Both the position numbers and the translations under genes were made by a program. Shown in pieces: positions 8,593 to 15,786 of a stretch of DNA of 39,534 bases. The notes beneath the pieces were generated by a model that saw nothing but the letters and a program-made list of their open reading frames with translations, had not been told where the DNA came from and did not search any database. The first letter of the stretch is position 1; each line of letters opens with the position of its first letter. Origin of the DNA: CAZGLR01 sp964526635 (GTDB lineage Bacteria > Zixibacteria > MSB-5A5 > GN15 > JAAZOE01); assembly GCA_964526635.1 (NCBI GenBank), contig CAZGLR010000015.1:1-39534 (forward strand), given 5' to 3'.

Positions 8593-10119
8593 TCATGCCA
8601 GGTAATTGACCATTATGCGACTGAAGTCATCCGTTGGCCCGATATCGGCCATCTGCTGCCAGCGATGAAACTGTTGATGGCGCTGATATGCTCCACCCTG
8701 CTGATAGCCGCCGCCATTGTGCTGCTGATACGGCGTATACTGCGACGAAAACGATTCCCCTCGGCCGCTGTTGTTCACACCGATGGTCACGTTATCAACG
8801 CGTATGCCGTGACTCGCCAACTGCGACTCCAGTCGGCCGATATTCCGCTCCACCGCCTGCTTGGCCGCCGGTGAATCAAGCATCACATTGACTGTCACCA
8901 CGCCGCGATTGGCCGCGATCGAAAGCTCCATCCGGCCCAGTTCCGCCGGTACCAGTTGAATGCGAATCTTCTGACCCGGATTCTGCTTGAGTACTTCCAG
9001 CTTGTTATCCAGATCATAAAATCGCACCGGTTGCTGCATTTGTTGTTCAAGACGGTTTCCGGCGCTATCCAGGCGGCTCAATGTCTCACTGCCCAGACCC
9101 AGCGTATTCAACTCCGCTGTCGCCGTCTTGCTGCCGGCTGCCAGCGCCTGGTTAAATTTCTCGGCATCAGCCTTGAGGAACTCTTCGGTCAAACCATGAT
9201 TCGGCCCCGACTGCGCCTCCGGCATGACCAGTTCGGTCTGCGGAGTCGCCTTCACCGCGATTATCGGATCAACCGCACCGGTGGCGTTCGGATTGGCTGC
9301 CGGTCCGACGGTTCCGTTCCCCTGCTGCGGCATCATCGGACCGCCGGACAATGACCGGAAATGCGCACGGGGAAAAGTTGTATCGACTGCAACCGCCTCG
9401 GCAAAGCCGCTGCCCAATGGCTCGATTATAACCTGGGTCGCACCGACTTTGGTCAGAAGCGACGGCAGATCCACCGACTGCTGCTGCGCCTGCTGAGGCA
9501 ACGGTGTAGTGGAATTCTGCATTGCCTGCTGATTGCCGCCCATCGCCATGTTATTCAGCGATGGCATCACTATTCTGATGTCGGTCTGTTCGCCGGTCGC
9601 TGTCTGAAGGACACCCATAAGCGATAGCCGGGTGCCATCATTTTCGACCGTCCGGAACATAACCGGTAAATCCATGGCCTGTTTCGATTCGAATCCTGCC
9701 CGCGATTGATTCTCCAGGGACGTCTCCGCCGATGGCAACGGCAGTCGCAGCAGCATCCGACCCGGATCGGTTGGATCCGGCAGTATCTGTACCGGCAGCA
9801 TAACCGCATTGTCCGGCATGCCTTCCGGCGGCGGACCCTGCGGCATCATCTCCGGAGGCACACCCATCTGCTGAGCCAACTGCATCGGCAACATAACCAT
9901 CATCATACCCGGCGGCATCTGCGGCATACCATTCGGGGCGACCCCTGTGGCTGCTAATTCCGCGGTCAATGACTCTTGCCCCAATTGCGGAAACAGCCCG
10001 AGCAGGTGATTAAAACCGCCATCGGGTGCTTTGTCTCCGCGAGGGCTGGTGGCTACGCCGCCAAGGCCGAGCAGCAGATCAGACGGCCGTACGGCCGCAG
10101 TGCTCATGAAGCTCTGCAT
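8593..10119 (-). CDS. fliK: Flagellar hook-length control protein FliK
   Basis: Molecular ruler that sets hook length and switches FlhB specificity. The ATG at 10117-10119 has GGAGG five bases upstream, giving 508 residues; an upstream GTG in the same frame (10158) is less likely. The N-terminal two thirds are Met/Pro/Gln-rich and low complexity, as is usual for FliK. The C-terminal Flg_hook domain (about 365-450) contains IRIQLVPAELGRMELSIAAN, and the tail is Gln/Gly-rich. Confidence 0.9.
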   Translation of the reverse strand: MQSFMSTAAVRPSDLLLGLGGVATSPRGDKAPDGGFNHLLGLFPQLGQESLTAELAATGVAPNGMPQMPPGMMMVMLPMQLAQQMGVPPEMMPQGPPPEGMPDNAVMLPVQILPDPTDPGRMLLRLPLPSAETSLENQSRAGFESKQAMDLPVMFRTVENDGTRLSLMGVLQTATGEQTDIRIVMPSLNNMAMGGNQQAMQNSTTPLPQQAQQQSVDLPSLLTKVGATQVIIEPLGSGFAEAVAVDTTFPRAHFRSLSGGPMMPQQGNGTVGPAANPNATGAVDPIIAVKATPQTELVMPEAQSGPNHGLTEEFLKADAEKFNQALAAGSKTATAELNTLGLGSETLSRLDSAGNRLEQQMQQPVRFYDLDNKLEVLKQNPGQKIRIQLVPAELGRMELSIAANRGVVTVNVMLDSPAAKQAVERNIGRLESQLASHGIRVDNVTIGVNNSGRGESFSSQYTPYQQHNGGGYQQGGAYQRHQQFHRWQQMADIGPTDDFSRIMVNYLA

Positions 10120-10166
10120 TGGCGCCTCCGGGAGCGACCGGATTGTGTGATAGAACACATGATCCG

Positions 10167-10901
10167 TTACTCCTCACTAAGGGTTATCATCCGGGATGAA
10201 ATGCGCGCCGCCTGGTCAGCTTTCAATACTGCCAGAATCTTGGCGGCATTACCCGGTTTCATTTTGAGCAGGACCTGTACCGCCTGCTCCTCGGTAAGCT
10301 TGGTAATAAGCGGAGCGACCTGCTCCGGCTTCATGCCATCATACAGCTTGGCCAGTGCGCCGGTGCGCGCCGATTCCACCTGGCCGATCTTGGCCAGTTG
10401 CTGCTGCAGATGGTACTCGCGGGTATCGAGTTCTTTTTTCAGCTTGTCGAGTTTTGCCCGCTCGGATTTCATGTCTTTGCGCTCTTTGGCCAGCTTGGCT
10501 TTTTCGGCTTCGAGCCAGTTCACCGCCGCCAGCGAATCAGTCTCACTGGAATGGCCCGACTCCTCAGCCAGCGCCATGACGTCATCGAGATCCTCGGCTT
10601 CATCGATATTGTCGATTTTCATGAGTTCTTCTTCGAGCCGTTTGATCTCCTCCAGATCGCTGAGTTCTTCGGTCGGCTGGTTGTGATGGTCTTCGCTCTC
10701 GGCGACTTCTTCAGTATGTTCCGACGGCGCCTTGACCGACGGCCCGCCGGAAAACACACCCATCATCATTGAAAAGCCGGCAATACCCACGACAAAGACG
10801 ACCACGCCGATAATAATCAGCTTCATCGGTCCGCCTTTTTTGGCCGCAGCCTGCGGTGTGGCGTCCTGCTTTTCGTCTTTGTTGACTTCTTCTTCGCTCA
10901 T
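10167..10901 (-). CDS. MotE / YlxF-like flagellar protein with MgtE-N-type domain
   Basis: Probable periplasmic-facing motility protein. I chose the ATG at 10899-10901 with GGGG six bases upstream (244 aa). One transmembrane helix lies at about 26-48, followed by an acidic segment, a long coiled coil (about 110-180, KAKLAKERKDMKSERAKLDK) and a C-terminal MgtE-N/FliG-like domain (LYDGMKPEQVAPLITKLTEE, LLKMKPGNAAKILAVL). This order is the pattern of MotE and Bacillus YlxF proteins encoded next to fliK. The protein is not a magnesium transporter, since it has no channel domain. It is the first gene of the flagellar operon. Confidence 0.8.
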   Translation of the reverse strand: MSEEEVNKDEKQDATPQAAAKKGGPMKLIIIGVVVFVVGIAGFSMMMGVFSGGPSVKAPSEHTEEVAESEDHHNQPTEELSDLEEIKRLEEELMKIDNIDEAEDLDDVMALAEESGHSSETDSLAAVNWLEAEKAKLAKERKDMKSERAKLDKLKKELDTREYHLQQQLAKIGQVESARTGALAKLYDGMKPEQVAPLITKLTEEQAVQVLLKMKPGNAAKILAVLKADQAARISSRMITLSEE

Positions 10902-10940
10902 AGCAAACCCCAATAGATACTTTTATCCCACGCTCAAATG

Positions 10941-10957
10941 AGCAAGGGCCGTGCCAA
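10941..10957 (-). promoter_or_regulatory. Sigma-54 promoter of the flagellar operon
   Basis: The minus strand reads TTGGCACGGCCCTTGCT, a full match to the sigma-54 core TGGCACG-N4-TTGCT. GG (10955-10954) and GC (10943-10942) stand 12 bases apart. Transcription would start near 10930, about 30 bases before the first flagellar gene. Use of this promoter would need RpoN and an activator ATPase; neither is in the window. Confidence 0.88.
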
Positions 10958-11121
10958 GGGCGGAGCAAAGCATTTTATGTCGTTATGGGATAATGGGATA
11001 CGGCGACATCAGACTATCCTGATCACACATCGAAGATAGTCAAAACGGAAAATATATCGCGTGAGGGATGGTAATTTTGTCCAAAGGGAGCGCTTGGCCA
11101 ATCCGATCTATCGGCGCGATC

Positions 11122-11149
11122 GTAGTCCGCGACGAAGTCGTGGGTCTAC
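11122..11149. repeat. GTAG-type palindrome
   Basis: Imperfect inverted repeat GTAGTCCGCGAC / GAA / GTCGTGGGTCTAC. GTAG at one end and CTAC at the other recall bacterial REP elements, but only one copy is visible. Confidence 0.5.
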
Positions 11150-11189
11150 ATCTTCGAGATGCTATGCTTGAGTTGTCGGTGTGACAAGT

Positions 11190-11262
11190 GTAGGTCGAAA
11201 TCCCTTGTCGTGAGTGCCGAATGGCGAGAACGATCCTGAGCGTAGCGAAGGAGGTTTCGACA
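11190..11262. repeat. Repeat bounded by imperfect GTCGAAA inverted ends
   Basis: Begins GTAGGTCGAAATCCCTT and ends AAGGAGGTTTCGACAT. The ends are imperfect inverted copies (GTCGAAATCCCTT against GTCGAAACCTCCTT). There is no coding content. Confidence 0.5.
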
Positions 11263-11382
11263 TAATTACTTGTCATTGTCTTCGACTGACGGGTTGGTCT
11301 GCGGTCTTTGAACGCAGGCCATATATGTCATTCTGTGGCTGGCGCTGGGTGCCCAACAGCTTTGCTGCGGGATAGCCAATCT

Positions 11383-11407
11383 GTAGCCCACCACGGGGTG
11401 GGTTTAT
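11383..11407. repeat. GTAG-type palindrome
   Basis: GTAGCCCACC, short loop, then GGTGGGTTTAT, which pair with G-U allowed. It is of the same general form as the palindrome at 11122. Confidence 0.45.
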
Positions 11408-11482
11408 GTTTTGGTCGAGCTATAATAGCGCCTTTTGATAAGTAATCGGTGACTCTATTCCCCGGATTGAACTAAGTTAGCG

Positions 11483-11517
11483 GGCCCCCGACAATCGCTT
11501 TGCGATTGTCGGGGGCC
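11483..11517. repeat. Perfect 16-bp hairpin (CCCGACAAT family)
   Basis: Arms at 11483-11498 and 11502-11517 pair perfectly around a 3-base TTT loop. The core CCCGACAATCGC is shared, with one change, with the hairpin at 38810-38834. The element lies exactly where the homology of the adjacent GH16-like pseudogene ends. There is no U-run that would favour a terminator. Confidence 0.7.
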
Positions 11518-12404
11518 TATATTACCGGGGATATACCATGGTTGCGCCACATACTGGGCATTATAAGGCTCAGCCAGGCGCTGCGAGAACTCAATATCAA
11601 ATTCCTGTTCGATTGTCTCATAGATGAATGCGCCGAAAATGATATTGTAATCCAGGCTGTCCAATCGTGACGCCACCTTGAACGTGTATACACCGTAGCC
11701 CAGCGAACGGTCCAGGGCCACTTCGGCGCAGTACCGACTATTATCCCGAAAAGCGGTTTTCAGGTGCTACTGATTATCTTGATCGACATGAACGATGGCC
11801 GTGTCATTCGAGAAATTATTCGGTCCGGCACAACGAGGTTTGCGTCTTTGATCCGCCAGTTATAGCCACTCCACTCGAAGTCCCTGAATGAATCATCCGG
11901 GTACTCATCCCAGCAAACTACTCCCGGCTCACCGGCCGGATGAAAAACGTTAACAGATCCCGGGACGTAGGTTGAATCAACCAGCAATGCCACAATCCGA
12001 TTGAAGGCATGAGTATAACTCGACCAGGCGCCATCACCCTGGATAATCGTGAACGGCGCTTCAATATATGGCTGTACATACCAGCGATCGGTTTTGGCCC
12101 GGATCACGACTTTATGCGCTGATGTATCCGGCACGCTGGCGGTGCCGACGACGGTATCATCACCCGGCTGAAGGTTGATAATAGAAATCATGGAGGGGCA
12201 TGCCTGCGGCGCAGGGCCACCGCTGAAAACATAGAGAATAAGAAACACCGCATCGCCGATATTGACTGATAAATCCGCATTGGCATCGCCACAGATAAAA
12301 TTGCATGCGCCGCTTTGGGCAAAAGCCATCGGCGTGATGAGCACACACGGGACACTGCCTGCCAAAAGCAATTTATACAACATCTTAGCTCTGTTTTTCA
12401 TCAT
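11518..12404 (-). pseudogene. Decayed secreted protein: signal peptide, dockerin repeat, GH16-like domain
   Basis: The minus-strand frame from the ATG at 12402-12404 encodes a signal peptide, a single dockerin-type repeat (ICGDANADLSVNIGDAV, then YVFSGGPAP), a linker domain and the start of a GH16-like lectin/glucanase fold (FEWSGYNWRIKDANLVVPD). It then shifts frame near 11820 and ends at 11760. In the other frame the domain continues as NNFSNDTAIVHVDQDNQ, meets an in-frame TAG (11767-11769) and resumes as HLKTAF and SRYCAEVALDRSLGYGVYTF, with EFDIEFS and NAQYVAQPW. It is cut off at the hairpin. One frameshift, one stop and a truncation point to real decay, although a single-base assembly error could explain the frameshift alone. 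Confidence 0.75.
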
Positions 12405-12425
12405 CGCGATACCCGGCCTATAGAT

Positions 12426-12454
12426 AATATACGCGACGATACGTAATCGTCCAA
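12426..12454 (-). promoter_or_regulatory. Sigma-70-type promoter of the pseudogene
   Basis: TTGGAC (12454-12449), 17 bases, TATATT (12431-12426) on the minus strand. It lies 22 bases upstream of the chosen ATG. It faces away from the operator-controlled promoter at 12526. Confidence 0.55.
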
Positions 12455-12525
12455 AACTCTTGAACAACCGGTTTTTAGTGTTTCCGACCGTCTAAATATA
12501 TTACGTTTCCTGCTAACAAATTGGC

Positions 12526-12554
12526 TTGACAAAAGGGGCAAAATGTCATACTTT
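12526..12554 (+). promoter_or_regulatory. Promoter of the barrel-glycosidase / GH3 transcript
   Basis: Perfect -35 TTGACA (12526-12531), 17-base spacer, -10 TACTTT (12549-12554). The -10 is part of the operator palindrome at 12550-12574. The transcript should start near 12561, leaving a leader of about 98 bases before the ATG at 12659. The promoter at 30451-30479 has the same layout. Confidence 0.8.
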
Positions 12555-12574
12555 GTTCGATAGAAGAACAAAGT
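12550..12574. promoter_or_regulatory. Candidate ROK-repressor operator, copy 1
   Basis: Inverted repeat ACTTTGTTC-N7-GAACAAAGT, 25 bases, overlapping the -10 box and the presumed start site. It matches copy 2 (30431-30455) in both 9-base arms and in total length. The position implies repression by blocking RNA polymerase. Assignment to the locus ROK protein is inference. Confidence 0.75.
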
Positions 12575-12658
12575 ATTGCCGTAGAAGCGAAAAAGTCGTT
12601 CTTAGTTGAAGATACAGCTATTTCGTTTTTTAGCATAGACTTAAGCCTGGAGACCGGC

Positions 12659-15600
12659 ATGGCACACAGTAATTCAATCGTCACAAAAGTTTTTTTACCG
12701 ACGATACTCATACTTCTGTTGTCGACACTCGGCGCGCCTGTAGTGATTGCGTCGGCAGTCGACCAGGTTACTGTCGGAAGCGACCAAACAGGGGCCAGAC
12801 TGCATGTTAACGGCCGCGATTTTATGGTCCTGGGTATGAACTGGGATTATGTTCCCATCGGCAAAAACTATGCCTATAGTCTCTGGACGCAGTCGGATGA
12901 TTTTATCGAAGCGGCCCTGGCCAACGAAATGCCGCTGTTGCGCAGTATGGGTGTCAATACGATTCGACAATACGTCGGGGTGCCGCCGCGCTGGGTAGAA
13001 TACATCTATGAAACCTATGGTATCTATACCATCATCAATCATCCCCTGGGCCGGTACGGCATTGATATGGGCGGCATATATATTCCATCCACCGACTATT
13101 CCGATCCCAAAATAAGAGAAGAACTTAAATCTCAGATGCGGGATCTGGTCGAGCAATTCGAGGGCACTTCCGGGATGCTCATGTGGCTTTTGGGGAACGA
13201 GAACAACTATGGCCTGGAATGGACTTCAGCCGCAACCGAGGACCTTCCCGAGGGTGAGCGTGAGAGCGCCCGAGCCAGGCAGCTCTATTCTCTGTTTGGC
13301 GAGATAACGGATATGATTCATGAGATGGATCCTAATCGTCCGGTAGCCATGGCCAATGGTGATCTGCAATATATCGACATCATCGCCGAAGAAATGCCCA
13401 ATCTCGATGTATTCGGGTCCAATGTGTATCGCGGTATTTCTGCCCGTGATGCGTTCATTGTCGTCTGGCAAAAGATGGGCATACCGTTGCTGTTCACCGA
13501 GTTCGGCGCCGATGCTTTTAATGCCAAAACCATGCAGGAAGATCAGGCGATGCAGGCCCGGTATCTCATCGGTCAGTGGCAGGAAATATACGAACAGTCG
13601 TATGGCAAAGGACGGGTCGGCAACGCCATCGGTGGTTTGACTTTTCAATTCTCCGACGGCTGGTGGAAGTATGATCAGGAAACCAATCTCGACATTCACG
13701 ACGCCAATGCGTCATGGGCCAATGGCGGTTATCAGGAAGATTTTGTTGCGGGCGAAAACAACATGAATGAGGAATGGTGGGGGATTTGCGCCAAAGGCTT
13801 CCCGGACAGTTACGGCCTCTATGACCTCTATCCACGTGCTGCCTATTATGCTCTCAAGAAGGCGTATCGATTGGAGCCTTATGGACCCGGCACGACTCTC
13901 GAAACGATCCGTAAGCATTTTGAGACTATTACGCCGATGGAATCTGTGCTTGACGCGCGCGGCAACACGGCCGCACTCAAATCTGAGCTCAACAGTAAGC
14001 TCCGTGTCAGCAGCATGCAAATGAAGTTTGAGACCTACAGCACCGGAGGTCACAAAGTCACGACGCCGGATCAGCCCGCCACCGTTCCGGCGGGGTACCC
14101 ATCGTTCCAGGGGTTTGACCATCTGGAATCTTTCTTTACGGGAATTGAAGCCAAGCCGGCAGAAAATCTGCGAGGCATGCTGAACGTAAATATACTGGGT
14201 AATGTCCCGGGTAACCCGATTAACGAGATTTATTATGAAAACCGTGGCCGTGCCTTAGGCCCTCTTTCCGGCGCAGAACGCGTGAGGATCTATAAGGCGT
14301 CGATTGCATGGGAAGATCGCTGGTTCAACCTCGATGGTTTCTATCGCAGCGGCCATTATCACTGGGGCTATGAGGGCGACTTCTTCGGCCTGTATCGTGA
14401 GGCCAATTACGGCCCCAATATTGATATGTATAACGGCATCGCGCCGGTGGGTATTGAGGTCACCGGAAAAAAAGATCTGACCGGATTGAAGATCGCATTT
14501 GGGCCGCAATTATGGTGGGGAGCCAATCCCGCGTTAATAGTCAAATATCAAAGAGATATCGGCCGCTTTGGTCTCACCGGTATGTTTCAGGAAGATCTTG
14601 ATCAGCAGAGCGGTGCGGTCAGTTCATCGGCGATACCGGTACCCCGAACGCGTAAAGCGACACTGCATGCCATAACTCAGGAGGGACCGTTCACTCTGGA
14701 ACTCGGTGGTATCTGGTCCGGGGAAAACAAGGAAGGGCAGCCTTATCAATTTGTTACCGGAGAATCCGGCAACTATGAGGTCTTTACCAGCTATATCCGA
14801 GCCCGAGACGCTTTGGGCGGCAAGTTCAAGATTTCTTATCAGGAAGGACAATGGAGCTGGTATCTGCAGGGTGCGTGGCAGGGCCTGGTGGCCGACGGCG
14901 GGGCTGATGAAACCCAGACCTTTACGGGATGGCACCTCAAGGACAGTGGCAGAGGAAATCAGAAAAATCTCTTAACGGGTGTATCGGCGCGTTTTGGAAA
15001 TTGGGAGATATCTCCCAATTTCCTCTGGCAAAAACCGTTGGAAGGTCCGATTCCAAGCGATGCTCCGCAGCCGGCCCGTCCGCGAAACCTTGAAATACTC
15101 GAGGATCCCTTCGCTGTCCGGGCCAACCGTGAAATGACCGCCGCCGAAATGATCCTCACTTACGATCCCACCCCGGCCACCTGGATGTATCACTGGGACA
15201 GCGACGTGCGTGAAGATGCTCCCTTTGCGGCAACAGTTGGTTTCATTTTCAGACATATGCCGACCACCCTCGATGCCGCAACGTTCTTTGCCGCCGATGG
15301 TGTCACCAGATACGCATTCCCGGGCGCTACCCCCCCGCGGGACACCTGGGAAATGTACGCACGGCTTATCTCAAAATCACGGCCGGAACAGGGGATAATC
15401 GTCAATCTGTTTGCTGGTGAGGGCGAACCCAACGGCGATGATCCGCGTCTTATCCATCGCTATGGCGGCGATGTCAGATTGATTTTAGGGTCATATAAAT
15501 TCATCACCGAAGCTAAATTCAACGACTGGGGGCCATATGATTATCACAGGGATTTTAATTTAACCTACCCTCTTCAGCTTATGTTTGATGTGTCGAAGGT

Positions 15601-15781
15601 ACTTGGTCTGCCCGGATGGTTCGAAGATCCGAATACTCGTTTTGGTGTTCGGGCGACGTGGCGTTCGCTTAATGAATACTCACCGCGCTATTGCCCGCTT
15701 TGTGATCCCGAAGATCCGAGTCTGACCAACGGTAATGAATGGGAAATCCGCACCTACCTGCATATGAATATTGGGATGTAA
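12659..15781 (+). CDS. TIM-barrel glycoside hydrolase fused to a predicted outer-membrane beta-barrel
   Basis: Secreted protein of 1040 aa. A signal peptide (1-33) is followed by a clan GH-A TIM barrel (about 45-405). Its probable acid/base is E181 in WLLGNENNYG and its nucleophile E281 in LLFTEFGADAF, 100 residues apart as expected. This resembles GH2-type or GH5/GH158-type catalytic domains; the exact family is not clear. Residues from about 490 to the end look like an outer-membrane barrel: many alternating amphipathic strands rich in Tyr/Trp and Gly, such as FTLELGGIWSGE, WSWYLQGAWQGL, GGDVRLILGSYKFITEAKF, with a final strand EIRTYLHMNIGM. The last residue is Met, not the usual Phe. GGAG lies six bases before the ATG. 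First gene of the operator-controlled transcript with the GH3 gene. Likely a surface or porin-coupled glucanase. Confidence 0.78.
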   Translation: MAHSNSIVTKVFLPTILILLLSTLGAPVVIASAVDQVTVGSDQTGARLHVNGRDFMVLGMNWDYVPIGKNYAYSLWTQSDDFIEAALANEMPLLRSMGVNTIRQYVGVPPRWVEYIYETYGIYTIINHPLGRYGIDMGGIYIPSTDYSDPKIREELKSQMRDLVEQFEGTSGMLMWLLGNENNYGLEWTSAATEDLPEGERESARARQLYSLFGEITDMIHEMDPNRPVAMANGDLQYIDIIAEEMPNLDVFGSNVYRGISARDAFIVVWQKMGIPLLFTEFGADAFNAKTMQEDQAMQARYLIGQWQEIYEQSYGKGRVGNAIGGLTFQFSDGWWKYDQETNLDIHDANASWANGGYQEDFVAGENNMNEEWWGICAKGFPDSYGLYDLYPRAAYYALKKAYRLEPYGPGTTLETIRKHFETITPMESVLDARGNTAALKSELNSKLRVSSMQMKFETYSTGGHKVTTPDQPATVPAGYPSFQGFDHLESFFTGIEAKPAENLRGMLNVNILGNVPGNPINEIYYENRGRALGPLSGAERVRIYKASIAWEDRWFNLDGFYRSGHYHWGYEGDFFGLYREANYGPNIDMYNGIAPVGIEVTGKKDLTGLKIAFGPQLWWGANPALIVKYQRDIGRFGLTGMFQEDLDQQSGAVSSSAIPVPRTRKATLHAITQEGPFTLELGGIWSGENKEGQPYQFVTGESGNYEVFTSYIRARDALGGKFKISYQEGQWSWYLQGAWQGLVADGGADETQTFTGWHLKDSGRGNQKNLLTGVSARFGNWEISPNFLWQKPLEGPIPSDAPQPARPRNLEILEDPFAVRANREMTAAEMILTYDPTPATWMYHWDSDVREDAPFAATVGFIFRHMPTTLDAATFFAADGVTRYAFPGATPPRDTWEMYARLISKSRPEQGIIVNLFAGEGEPNGDDPRLIHRYGGDVRLILGSYKFITEAKFNDWGPYDYHRDFNLTYPLQLMFDVSKVLGLPGWFEDPNTRFGVRATWRSLNEYSPRYCPLCDPEDPSLTNGNEWEIRTYLHMNIGM

Positions 15782-15786
15782 AGAAT

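Larger units (their letters stand above)
10958..11482. other. Non-coding boundary with several palindromic repeats
   Basis: About 525 bases with no credible gene. At least three imperfect palindromes start with GTAG on the plus strand (11122, 11190, 11383). Another imperfect stem lies near 11354-11376 (CCCAACAGC, TTT, GCTGCGGG). This separates the flagellar operon from the glucan locus. Confidence 0.7.

Noticed and set aside
10167..10901. Magnesium transporter MgtE
   Set aside because: Only the MgtE-N-type helical domain is present; no CBS or channel domain, and the gene heads a flagellar operon.
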